Source: Methanobrevibacter sp. (lineage in GTDB: Archaea; Methanobacteriota; Methanobacteria; Methanobacteriales; Methanobacteriaceae). Taken from it: a stretch of DNA of 6,876 nucleotides. Under the pieces are notes generated by a model. That model was not told where the DNA came from, ran no database searches, and worked only from the letters and a program-made list of their open reading frames with translations. This document shows, one piece after another, positions 1 to 5,918 of the stretch. A program made the translations under genes and the position numbers. Location of the stretch: assembly GCA_017404125.1 (NCBI GenBank), contig JAFRCZ010000201.1, positions 1-6,876 on the forward strand, given 5' to 3'. Within the stretch, counting starts at the first letter, position 1; every line of letters starts with the position of its first letter.

Positions 1-28
1 AAATTATAAAAAATTATAAAAAATTTTA
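1..28. repeat. AT-rich 10-base tandem repeat at the window edge
   Basis: Bases 1-10 and 11-20 are the same 10-mer, AAATTATAAA, and 21-28 begin a degenerate third copy. The window edge cuts the array, so its full size is unknown. It lies upstream of the first gene's promoter and may be no more than AT-rich intergenic drift. Confidence 0.4.
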
Positions 29-44
29 AGTACATGTAAAACAA

Positions 45-54
45 TATTTATATG
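45..54 (+). promoter_or_regulatory. Probable TATA box for the ferredoxin-like gene
   Basis: TATTTATATG at 45-54 resembles an archaeal TATA box. A start site about 25 bases downstream would fall near 75-80, leaving a leader of roughly 12-17 bases before the ATG at 92. An 8-base palindrome, TACATGTA (31-38), sits just upstream. In such AT-rich DNA a TATA match alone is weak evidence, although the spacing to the start codon fits. Confidence 0.4.
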
Positions 55-91
55 AAACTAAAGTTTTTTAAAAAAAATAAGGGACTAAACT

Positions 92-979
92 ATGAATGAT
101 AAAGACAGACGAAAAGGATATTATGAAGATGTAACTACCACTTTTGTTAAGTACTTCTTCCACACACGATTTTTCCTTTCCAGATTAACTAAAAAGTCTA
201 AAATATTTAAAAAAGTCATTGATAGGATTCTTTTCCAAGATGACGAAGTTTATGTCCTTCCAAATAAAAATACAATCAAGAAAAATAAAAGAGAAACAAT
301 CAATGCTAACATTGAGATCAATCAAAGCTTCGAAAAGGATGAATCAGAATTTGTGCCAAGCGAAATTATCAAAGAAGTAATTAAAGAAGCTAACGATATT
401 GTCATCATGCACAAATGCCTTTGCAGAAGTTCTGCAAATTGTGAGGATTACCCTCATGACTTTGGTTGTATCTTCATAGGGCCTGCATCAAAGAAAATAG
501 CTTCAAAATATGGCAGAACTGCAACTGTCGAAGAAGCTCTGGAGCATGTTGACAAGGCTGACCAGTTAGGATTAAGCCATGTTATCGGAAGAAATAAAAT
601 CGATAGCATTTGGATGAATGTTAGGCCTAAAGAAGAACTATTGACAATTTGTCATTGCTGTCCTTGCTGTTGCTTATGGAAAGTTCTTCCAGACTTGGAT
701 GATGACATCAGCAATAAAGTTAAAAGGCTTGAAGATGTTGAAGTGCATACAATTGCTGACAATTGTAAAATGTGTCAAAAATGTTTAGGGGATGATGTTT
801 GCTTTGGTGGTGCAATAAGTCTTGAAGATGGAAAAATAACCATTGATCAAGACAAATGCGTTGGCTGTGGACACTGTATTCAAAAATGTAAATATGATGC
901 AATTGAATTGAATTATAGCCAAAAATCAGTTGATTCTGTGTTAAACAGAATCGGAGAATTAGTTGATTATAAAAAATAA
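92..979 (+). CDS. Cysteine-rich 4Fe-4S ferredoxin-domain protein
   Basis: This 295-residue protein has 18 cysteines, all after residue 108. The N-terminal ~80 residues lack cysteine; residues 18-50 are basic and aromatic and could form an amphipathic, membrane-touching helix. A middle domain carries CLCR (109-112), C117 and C126 in a GCIFIGP context. A dense CHCCPCCC cluster spans 187-194. The C-terminus is a two-cluster ferredoxin domain: C225, C228, C231, C237, then a standard CxxCxxCxxxC at 256-266. In the first set the last spacing is five residues instead of the usual three. The layout matches uncharacterised ferredoxin-containing proteins of anaerobes and methanogens. An electron-transfer role is inferred; the partner is unknown. 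The ATG at 92 is preceded by a weak AAGGGA site (79-84). The gene stands alone and ends before an oligo-T run. Confidence 0.85.
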   Translation: MNDKDRRKGYYEDVTTTFVKYFFHTRFFLSRLTKKSKIFKKVIDRILFQDDEVYVLPNKNTIKKNKRETINANIEINQSFEKDESEFVPSEIIKEVIKEANDIVIMHKCLCRSSANCEDYPHDFGCIFIGPASKKIASKYGRTATVEEALEHVDKADQLGLSHVIGRNKIDSIWMNVRPKEELLTICHCCPCCCLWKVLPDLDDDISNKVKRLEDVEVHTIADNCKMCQKCLGDDVCFGGAISLEDGKITIDQDKCVGCGHCIQKCKYDAIELNYSQKSVDSVLNRIGELVDYKK

Positions 980-990
980 TCAATTAATTA

Positions 991-1014
991 CTTTTTTTAA
1001 ATAAACTTTCTTTT
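991..1014 (+). terminator. Oligo-T terminator after the ferredoxin-like gene
   Basis: Twelve bases past the stop codon there is a run of seven T (992-998), then a second T-rich stretch around 1007-1014. Archaeal polymerase can terminate at such U-tracts without a hairpin, and none is visible here. It separates this gene from glyS, suggesting they are independent transcripts. Confidence 0.5.
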
Positions 1015-1061
1015 AAAAATATCTTTAAAAAATAAATAATAATAAAATCTAATTTTATAAA

Positions 1062-1074
1062 AACTTATAAAAAC
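1062..1074 (+). promoter_or_regulatory. Possible TATA box for glyS
   Basis: AACTTATAAAAAC at 1062-1074 is the clearest TATA-like element in the 173-base gap before glyS. It predicts a start near 1093-1098 and a leader of about 55 bases. The gap is AT-rich throughout and other matches are possible, for example around 1085-1095. Confidence 0.3.
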
Positions 1075-1140
1075 AATTAAAAAGATATAAGATAATGTTA
1101 ATCGATTCACATAATAAAAACAAAATCTAATCATACTTAT

Positions 1141-1144
1141 GGAG
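1141..1144 (+). promoter_or_regulatory. Ribosome binding site of glyS
   Basis: GGAG lies eight bases before the ATG at 1153, a typical Shine-Dalgarno spacing. It supports this start codon, as does the protein's N-terminus, which begins as archaeal glycyl-tRNA synthetases do. Confidence 0.6.
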
Positions 1145-1152
1145 AAATATTA

Positions 1153-2865
1153 ATGAATCATGAAAAAATGTTTAATATAGCACGTAAAAGAGGTTTCTTA
1201 TGGCCATCTTTTGAGATTTATTCAGGAGTTTCTGGATTTACCGATTACGGGCCTCTTGGAGCAAGCTTAAAAAACAATATTATGCAAAAGTGGAGAAAGC
1301 AATACATTGCAGGAGAAGGTTTCCATGAAATTGAAGGACCTACTGTAATGCCTAAAGAAGTATTGAAAGCATCTGGACATGTTGATAACTTTACAGATCC
1401 TATGACCAAATGTCTTGCTTGTGGAGAAGTATTCAGAGCAGACCACATCATTGAAGAGGCAATTGGTGAAGATGTGGAAAGCTTGGAAAATAGTGAAATG
1501 GATGAAATAGTTCAAGCAAATAACATCAAATGCCCAAGCTGTGGCGGAGATTTGGCAAACATTTGGAACTACAACTTAATGTTTAAGACTGAAATCGGAG
1601 CGAAAGGAGACAAAGTAGGTTACATGAGACCTGAAACCGCTCAAGGAATTTTCATTTTATTCAAACGCTTATCCAGATTCTTTAAAAACAAGCTCCCATT
1701 TGGTGCAGTGCAATTAGGAAAAGCATACAGAAACGAGATTTCACCAAGACAAGGAGTCATTCGTCTTAGGGAATTTACCCAAGCGGAAGCGGAAATATTC
1801 TTGGACCCTAAAGACAAGACCCATCCTAAATTCAGCCAGATAGCTGATGAAATATTATACTTATCATCTCAAGATGTTCAATTAAATGATAAGGAAACCT
1901 TAGAGATTACAGCACAGGAAGCTTTAGATCAAGGTGTTGTATCATCTGAAACCTTAATCTATCAATTGTATCTTGCAAGAAAATTCCTAAAGGAATTAGG
2001 AATTCCTGATGAAGTGCTTAGATTCAGACAACACTTGCCTGGAGAAATGGCTCACTATGCACTTGACTGCTGGGATGTTGAATGCCTGACTGACCAATAC
2101 GGTTGGGTGGAAATCATTGGTATAGCAGATAGGGGAGATTACGACTTGACTGCACACACCCAGTTCAGTAATGAGGAATTAAGCATTTACATGGAATACG
2201 ATGAACCTAAAAAAGTATCTAAAACCATTGTAAAACCTAATTTAAAATTATTCGGACCTGCATTCAAAGGGGATTCTCCAAAAATCAAGACTTATATTGA
2301 AAATCTTAGCGATGATGAAGTGATTGCCCTTAAAGAAACAGTTGAAAGTGAAGGAAAATTCATCCTTGAACTTGACAATACCTTTGAAATACTCAAAGAG
2401 CATTTGATTTTTGAAGACATTGAAGAGGAAGTGAAAGGGGAAAGAATCATTCCTCACGTAATTGAACCTTCATTTGGTATTGACCGTATCCTTTACTGTA
2501 CATTACTCCATTCATTTAAAACTGAAGAGGAAGGCTATGAGAAAGAATACTTCAAATTCTCAAAGGAAATAGCACCGATTCAAGTAAGTGTATTCCCATT
2601 GATGAATAAAGATGGTCTCGGCGAAATAGCTACAGACATTACTCACAAATTGCGTGAAGCGGGCTTTACCGTAGACAATGACACTTCCGGAACTATTGGA
2701 AAAAGATATGCCCGTGCTGATGAAGTAGGTGTGCCAATAGCTATTACAGTAGACTTTGATACAAAAGAAGACAATACTGTAACAATAAGAGACAGAGATA
2801 CTGAAGAACAGGAAAGAGTAAAAATAGAAGATTTAACAGAAGTTATTGGAGCAAAACTTCAATAA
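1153..2865 (+). CDS. glyS: Glycyl-tRNA synthetase, archaeal/eukaryotic type
   Basis: This cytosolic class II aminoacyl-tRNA synthetase joins glycine to tRNA-Gly using ATP. At 570 residues it has the full length of the archaeal homodimeric form. The opening (residues 5-35, with GFLWPSFEIYSG and DYGPLG) is characteristic. A zinc-binding insertion is visible as CLAC (87-90) and CPSC (127-130). RPETAQG is at 159-165. Class II motif 2 covers about 188-215, with R193, E195 and R207. Motif 3 is EPSFGIDR at 438-445. The anticodon-binding domain occupies about 474-570, starting at IAPIQVSVFPL, with GKRYARADEVGVP near 516-528. No frameshift or missing catalytic residue is seen. The gene appears to be a single unit, with its own RBS and a strong oligo-T terminator. 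The family assignment is firm. Confidence 0.98.
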   Translation: MNHEKMFNIARKRGFLWPSFEIYSGVSGFTDYGPLGASLKNNIMQKWRKQYIAGEGFHEIEGPTVMPKEVLKASGHVDNFTDPMTKCLACGEVFRADHIIEEAIGEDVESLENSEMDEIVQANNIKCPSCGGDLANIWNYNLMFKTEIGAKGDKVGYMRPETAQGIFILFKRLSRFFKNKLPFGAVQLGKAYRNEISPRQGVIRLREFTQAEAEIFLDPKDKTHPKFSQIADEILYLSSQDVQLNDKETLEITAQEALDQGVVSSETLIYQLYLARKFLKELGIPDEVLRFRQHLPGEMAHYALDCWDVECLTDQYGWVEIIGIADRGDYDLTAHTQFSNEELSIYMEYDEPKKVSKTIVKPNLKLFGPAFKGDSPKIKTYIENLSDDEVIALKETVESEGKFILELDNTFEILKEHLIFEDIEEEVKGERIIPHVIEPSFGIDRILYCTLLHSFKTEEEGYEKEYFKFSKEIAPIQVSVFPLMNKDGLGEIATDITHKLREAGFTVDNDTSGTIGKRYARADEVGVPIAITVDFDTKEDNTVTIRDRDTEEQERVKIEDLTEVIGAKLQ

Positions 2866-2866
2866 G

Positions 2867-2908
2867 CTTTTTTAAATTTTTACTCATTCTCTTTTTTAAT
2901 TTTTTAAT
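2867..2908 (+). terminator. Oligo-T terminator after glyS
   Basis: Directly after the stop codon there are several T-runs: T6 at 2868-2873, T5 near 2877-2881, T6 near 2892-2897 and T6 near 2900-2905. Such repeated U-tracts are typical archaeal termination signals. They also guard against read-through into the convergent regulator gene. No matching T-rich stretch is evident for the opposing gene. Confidence 0.6.
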
Positions 2909-2947
2909 AAGCATCCTTAACCACTATTTTTAATAAATTTAAACTAT

Positions 2948-3763
2948 TTAAAGTACTCTAATTGACTTTTCAAAATGACTTTTGAATAAAGTTTTAGCCC
3001 ATTCTATTCCATCAGGATATTCATTGAGAATAAAGCAGGAATTGTCAAAAAGCCCATCTTTAAAAAATAGGCTTAAAGACATGAAATCCTCGCAAATGGT
3101 TAAAAATATCTTTAAATCATAATCTACTTTTCTAATAATTACCTGGCCTCTTTTTGAAAAATCAACCAAATCTGCATAATACTTGGATTTTTTTAGTGAA
3201 GACAATACATCATCATTTGTAATTAAAAGCAGATTATCACCATTTTCCAAATTCTCCAGGATTATTTCCAAATGTTCCTCTAAAAATATGGGCAATATTA
3301 TTTCCATATTTCCACAGTTACTTAATAAGTCCAGATATTTAGTAAAAGACTTTGACAGATTATGTTCATCAGATTCTACAAAAATAGAGTCTTTAAGCAA
3401 ATAAGTATTTTTAAAAGATTCATGAGGAATTGATTCTATAGAATGATTCAGCCAGAAATCCCTATTGATCTCAAAGACATATAAATCTTTAAAAAGTTTT
3501 TTCAAACTTGCAGAACATAATATTCCTTTAGAAGATAGAGAATACCTTTTAAAATTCTTATTTATCAGATTAATGCGTTCCAATTCTTTTAAACCATGCA
3601 AAATTGAAGCAGAAGGTTTATCCAATTCCTCACGAAAGGCATTTAAATCATAGTCACTATCAGATAACAATAACAATAATAAAGGCCTCATTTTTGAAGC
3701 TAATAAAAAGCGAACAGTCAAAAAATCATTATATTTATTAAGTGAATCTTCTTCGTTAAACAT
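2948..3763 (-). CDS. Winged-helix transcriptional regulator, FilR1-domain family (downstream paralog)
   Basis: This is a 271-residue predicted DNA-binding regulator. A winged helix-turn-helix spans about residues 23-85, with recognition-helix region near 50-66 (PSASILHGLKELERINLI) and wing near 70-80. It joins to a C-terminal domain (about 120-255) of the methanogen FilR1 type. Marks of the family are FWLNHSIESIP (103-113), MEIILPIF (153-160), and DLKIFLTICEDFMSLSLFF (216-234). The same landmarks occur in order in the gene just upstream, so the two are tandem paralogs. The frame stays open to a TTG at 3793, overlapping the upstream stop, but the ATG at 3763 has a good GGGTGG site and is preferred. 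The two genes are 26 bases apart and probably cotranscribed. The signal it senses and its targets are unknown. Confidence 0.85.
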   Translation of the reverse strand: MFNEEDSLNKYNDFLTVRFLLASKMRPLLLLLLSDSDYDLNAFREELDKPSASILHGLKELERINLINKNFKRYSLSSKGILCSASLKKLFKDLYVFEINRDFWLNHSIESIPHESFKNTYLLKDSIFVESDEHNLSKSFTKYLDLLSNCGNMEIILPIFLEEHLEIILENLENGDNLLLITNDDVLSSLKKSKYYADLVDFSKRGQVIIRKVDYDLKIFLTICEDFMSLSLFFKDGLFDNSCFILNEYPDGIEWAKTLFKSHFEKSIRVL

Positions 3764-3767
3764 CAAA

Positions 3768-3773
3768 CCACCC
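3768..3773 (-). promoter_or_regulatory. Ribosome binding site deciding the start of the downstream regulator
   Basis: On the minus strand GGGTGG precedes the ATG at 3763 by four bases. It matches the GGTG core of archaeal Shine-Dalgarno sites and the site used by the upstream paralog (GGGTG). This argues for the ATG over the TTG ten codons earlier, which would add a hydrophobic MIFFFILGGL stretch. Confidence 0.6.
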
Positions 3774-3789
3774 AAAATAAAAAAAAAGA

Positions 3790-4593
3790 TCAATCCAAAA
3801 TCAAAGAGAATGCATTTACATCATAGTAATCAAAAATTGTTAATCCCCAATTGATTGCTTTTTGCTTATTGGATAACAATAATCTATTTTGGTCATAAGT
3901 GCCATCTAACCTAAATAAACCTAACGAAACAAATTCATTAGAAATCGCAAGAGCAATTTTAATATCTTCAGTAAAATATTTTATAGAAAAATTACCCTCA
4001 TAAATACCTTTTTTAACAACATCTTTGCCAATGTCTTTTAAAAAACTATCCAATATGTCCTTTGAAACAATTAAATCCACTTTAATCCCTTTTAAAATTA
4101 ATCTTCTGATTAGTTTAGGGTATTCTGGATGAAGATAAGGAAATATCACCTTCAAGTTTTTTGAATTTTTAAATAATCTCTTAAATTCCTTATGAGTCTT
4201 GTAGATATCCATTGAATTGCATCTTATCAATTCAGACCCCTCTAGAGAAGACAATTTATTTAAATCTTTTTTAGACAATGCACTGATATCATGGTCTAAC
4301 CAAAAATCGGAATTACTTGTTATTGCTGAAATAACATCCCTAAAATCCATTAATATAGTGATATAAATGAATCCCAAATTTGTTAGCTGGAAACTATTAT
4401 GGATTTTTTCAACATAACCCTCATCACATAATTTATGAATGTTGCTAGAAATAGAACTATAACTTAATAAAGATTTTTTAGCTATATCTCTTATTTTTAA
4501 TGGACCATTCAATAAATCTACCAAGACTTTAATTCTAATATCCGAATTATTTAAAAATTTTAACTCATCACCTACAATCGAGAAATAATACAT
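3790..4593 (-). CDS. Winged-helix transcriptional regulator, FilR1-domain family (upstream paralog)
   Basis: This 267-residue protein begins MYYFSIVGDELKFLNNSDIR, a typical opening for methanogen regulators of this type. The winged helix-turn-helix covers about 14-75, with IRDIAKKSLLSYSSISSNIH (34-53) as helices 2-3 and HNSFQLTNLG (65-74) as the wing. FWLDHDISALS follows at 97-107. The C-terminal FilR1-type domain (about 120-250) has LKVIFPYLHPEYPKLIRRLI (147-166) and DIKIALAISNEFVSLGLFRL (210-229). Family members act as homomeric transcription regulators in methanogens; the FilR1 domain was named for a methanogenesis regulator, but no such role can be read here. It is the first gene of a likely two-gene operon and has a strong GGGTG site, a TATA-like box and an inverted repeat in its leader, consistent with self-regulation. 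It is only distantly similar to its neighbour, so the duplication is old. Confidence 0.9.
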   Translation of the reverse strand: MYYFSIVGDELKFLNNSDIRIKVLVDLLNGPLKIRDIAKKSLLSYSSISSNIHKLCDEGYVEKIHNSFQLTNLGFIYITILMDFRDVISAITSNSDFWLDHDISALSKKDLNKLSSLEGSELIRCNSMDIYKTHKEFKRLFKNSKNLKVIFPYLHPEYPKLIRRLILKGIKVDLIVSKDILDSFLKDIGKDVVKKGIYEGNFSIKYFTEDIKIALAISNEFVSLGLFRLDGTYDQNRLLLSNKQKAINWGLTIFDYYDVNAFSLILD

Positions 4594-4598
4594 AATAA

Positions 4599-4603
4599 CA
4601 CCC
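4599..4603 (-). promoter_or_regulatory. Ribosome binding site of the upstream regulator
   Basis: Minus-strand GGGTG sits five bases before the ATG at 4593. It is a good archaeal Shine-Dalgarno core and fixes the start codon. Confidence 0.6.
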
Positions 4604-4607
4604 TATA

Positions 4608-4628
4608 TTTATCAAATCAATTGATAAA
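4608..4628. promoter_or_regulatory. Inverted repeat, candidate operator of the regulator operon
   Basis: TTTATCAA (4608-4615) and TTGATAAA (4621-4628) are exact reverse complements separated by five bases. A shorter palindrome, ATCAATTGAT, overlaps at 4616-4625. The repeat lies between the likely start site (about 4637) and the ribosome binding site of the first regulator gene. A protein bound there would block the polymerase. Binding by the regulators themselves is inferred. Confidence 0.45.
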
Positions 4629-4657
4629 CTAACCATTCACATAAGTTTTCAAAAAAA

Positions 4658-4668
4658 ATATATTAAAA
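4658..4668 (-). promoter_or_regulatory. Probable TATA box of the regulator operon
   Basis: Read on the minus strand this is TTTTAATATAT, followed by a T-run. It would place transcription start near 4635-4640 and give a leader of about 45 bases carrying the inverted repeat and the GGGTG site. The base composition makes chance matches likely. Confidence 0.35.
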
Positions 4669-4760
4669 CTATAAACTAAAAATTCAACAAAACCCCAACA
4701 CCCCTCGAATGAATTAAAAAACTCAACTTTAAAAAGTAAAAATTTGAATTTAATAATTAT

Positions 4761-4777
4761 CTGTTAACTCTGTTAAC
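4761..4777. repeat. Doubled CTGTTAAC site upstream of a TATA box
   Basis: CTGTTAAC occurs at 4761-4768 and again at 4770-4777, one base apart. Because GTTAAC is its own reverse complement, the core GTTAACTCTGTTAAC is also an imperfect dyad. It ends about 20 bases before the TATA box at 4799, where archaeal activators often bind. It could equally serve a minus-strand promoter towards the regulators. Confidence 0.4.
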
Positions 4778-4796
4778 AATTTATAGTTTTCATAAA

Positions 4797-4807
4797 CCTA
4801 TATATAA
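4797..4807 (+). promoter_or_regulatory. Strong TATA box of a short transcription unit
   Basis: CCTATATATAA at 4797-4807 is the best TATA box in the window and stands out from the A/T runs around it. Transcription would start about 4826-4832, just at or before the GAGG at 4829-4832. The core is nearly symmetric, so use on the minus strand is also possible. Confidence 0.5.
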
Positions 4808-4840
4808 ACATGCTAGAAAAACAGAACTGAGGATTACAAG

Positions 4841-4870
4841 ATGACATCAATATTGATGTCAAATTGTTAA
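4841..4870 (+). CDS. Nine-codon ORF, possible leader peptide or gene remnant
   Basis: The ATG at 4841 opens a frame encoding MTSILMSNC and ending in TAA at 4868-4870. A Shine-Dalgarno-like GAGG at 4829-4832 is eight bases upstream and a strong TATA box lies about 35-40 bases before the ATG. Most of the frame is a perfect palindrome, and a T7 run follows the stop. The parts are spaced as in a real gene, yet the product is tiny and resembles nothing known to me. It may be a leader peptide, the stub of a deleted gene, or an accidental frame in a small RNA. Confidence 0.25.
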   Translation: MTSILMSNC

Positions 4871-4878
4871 ATTTTTTT
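4842..4878 (+). terminator. Perfect 20-base palindrome followed by a T7 run
   Basis: TGACATCAATATTGATGTCA (4842-4861) is a perfect palindrome. It can form an RNA hairpin of about eight pairs, and ten bases later comes T7 (4872-4878). Together they would end transcription started at the TATA box near 4800. The same palindrome could act as DNA, as an operator for a dimeric regulator; the sequence does not decide between these. Confidence 0.45.
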
Positions 4879-4944
4879 AAAAAAATGAGTTTAAATGATT
4901 TTTAGAAAAAAATAATATATAAAAAAAATTAAATAATATTTAGA

Positions 4945-5026
4945 TAACTATATTTTTAAAAAACCACATTTAAAAAAAAAAACTATATTTTTAAATAACT
5001 AATTATTAAATAACTATATTTTTAAA
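4945..5026. repeat. AT-rich tandem array of about 16-base units
   Basis: The 15-mer AACTATATTTTTAAA occurs exactly at 4946-4960, 4981-4995 and 5012-5026. Degenerate copies lie at about 4962 (AACCACATTT) and 4997 (AACTAATTATTAAA), giving five units at spacings of 15-19 bases. Each unit contains a TATA-like stretch. The last copy is about 60 bases before the hydrolase ATG and could be its TATA box, with start near 5043. Confidence 0.55.
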
Positions 5027-5081
5027 AAGCTAAATTTATTCTATCTAGAAAAAAATTAAAAAATAAAACGAACGTGAAAAC

Positions 5082-5843
5082 ATGATAGACACACATATGC
5101 ATGCGGATTCAAGAAGTAGTGAAGACTTTGAGAAAATGTTTATTGGAGGGATAGATACAGCGATTACCTGCTCTTTTTATCCATATACAATTGATAATAA
5201 TCCTGAAATTCTTTTAAACCATTTAAATAGAATATTAAACTTTGAGCCAAAAAGGGCAAAGGAATATGGTCTTGACTTAAAGGTTGCATTAGGAATTCAT
5301 CCAGCTAATGCATTGGAAAACAATGAAATTATATTCAATGAATTGGAAAAATGGATAGAAAATAAAGATATAATAGCTATAGGGGAAATAGGCTTAGATG
5401 AAAATACACAGCTGGAAAAAGAGGTCTTTAAAAAACAATTGGAATTGGCAGAAAATACACAATCCAAAGTTATTATACATACTCCAAGAAAAAACAAATT
5501 GGAAGTTTTAAAGGATATAAAGGAAATTGTTCTTGAAAATATCAATCCAAAGCTTGTTGTAATCGACCATATAAATCTAAACACCATTGAAGCGATAATA
5601 GATGAAGAGTTCACAATCGGATTGACTGTCCAGCCTCAAAAAATGGAAGTGGAAGAGGCAATTGAAATATTGGACAAATATGGTTTTGATAAATTCCTAT
5701 TGAACAGTGATATCAGCAATAAGCCATCCAATCCATTATCTGTTCCAAAAACAGTTAGAACTTTAAAAAGATTAGGTTATGATGAAAAAGAGATAAATAA
5801 AGTAGCATTTGAAAATGCTGAAAAGTTTTTTAATATTGAATAA
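5082..5843 (+). CDS. TatD-like metal-dependent hydrolase
   Basis: This 253-residue protein of the amidohydrolase/TatD TIM-barrel superfamily resembles the archaeal predicted hydrolases of COG1099. Likely metal ligands are all present: HMH (5-7) in the first strand, E102 in AIGEIGLDE (99-107), H133 in IIHTPR, H163 in VIDHIN and D210 in LLNSD. H73 lies in the GIHP motif typical of TatD relatives. The HxH motif five residues from the N-terminus shows the ATG at 5082 is right; the nearby GTGA (5074-5077) is a modest ribosome binding site. TatD itself is a DNase, but the substrate of the archaeal branch is unproven, so only a metal-dependent, probably phosphoesterase-like, cytosolic hydrolase is claimed. 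It is transcribed alone, divergently from the regulators and convergently with the next gene. Confidence 0.9.
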   Translation: MIDTHMHADSRSSEDFEKMFIGGIDTAITCSFYPYTIDNNPEILLNHLNRILNFEPKRAKEYGLDLKVALGIHPANALENNEIIFNELEKWIENKDIIAIGEIGLDENTQLEKEVFKKQLELAENTQSKVIIHTPRKNKLEVLKDIKEIVLENINPKLVVIDHINLNTIEAIIDEEFTIGLTVQPQKMEVEEAIEILDKYGFDKFLLNSDISNKPSNPLSVPKTVRTLKRLGYDEKEINKVAFENAEKFFNIE

Positions 5844-5880
5844 ATAAAAAATCTTTTAAGTCCATAAAAAACAGAATTTA

Positions 5881-5918
5881 AAAAGAAAAATATATTTAAG
5901 GAAACTAGTTTTCCTTAA
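5881..5918 (-). terminator. Hairpin plus T-rich tract ending the C_GCAxxG_C_C gene
   Basis: TTAAGGAAA (5896-5904) and TTTCCTTAA (5910-5918) form a nine-pair stem around a five-base loop that contains the stop codon. On the minus strand the stem is followed by ATATATTTTTCTTTTT, a good intrinsic-type terminator. On the plus strand no comparable T-run follows, so the hydrolase gene may end less sharply or share the hairpin. Confidence 0.5.

Larger units (their letters stand above)
4594..5081. other. Long divergent intergenic region rich in regulatory structure
   Basis: These 488 bases lie between the regulator pair and the hydrolase gene. They hold no protein-coding frame of ordinary length. 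In order they contain the regulator RBS, an inverted repeat and a TATA-like box (minus strand), two C4 runs at 4693-4704, doubled GTTAAC sites, a strong TATA box, a nine-codon ORF built on a 20-base palindrome, a T-run, and an AT-rich tandem array before the hydrolase start. Each is listed separately where it can be supported. Confidence 0.7.

Noticed and set aside
720..983. Minus-strand open frame opposite the ferredoxin domain
   Set aside because: Its sequence is what the reverse complement of a Cys/Lys/Asp-rich coding frame would give, and no family features are seen.
1245..1515. Minus-strand open frames inside glyS
   Set aside because: They lie opposite a clear, full-length synthetase gene, have no ribosome binding site or recognisable domain, and read as reverse shadows of it.
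2948..3793. TTG start at 3793 for the downstream regulator, overlapping the stop of the upstream gene by four bases
   Set aside because: The overlap is attractive for translational coupling, but the ATG at 3763 has a strong GGGTGG site at the right distance, and the extra ten residues (MIFFFILGGL) do not fit the family's N-terminus.
4691..4706. Paired C4 runs (G4 runs on the minus strand) as a G-quadruplex
   Set aside because: Only two G-runs are present, whereas an intramolecular quadruplex needs four; it is just an unusual GC patch in AT-rich DNA.
4945..5026. CRISPR array
   Set aside because: Units are about 16 bases, almost purely A/T, with no unique spacers of 30-40 bases and no cas genes nearby.
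5844..5880. A clear plus-strand terminator directly after the TatD-like gene
   Set aside because: Only a T4 run and A-rich DNA follow the stop, too weak to call apart from the hairpin at 5896-5918.
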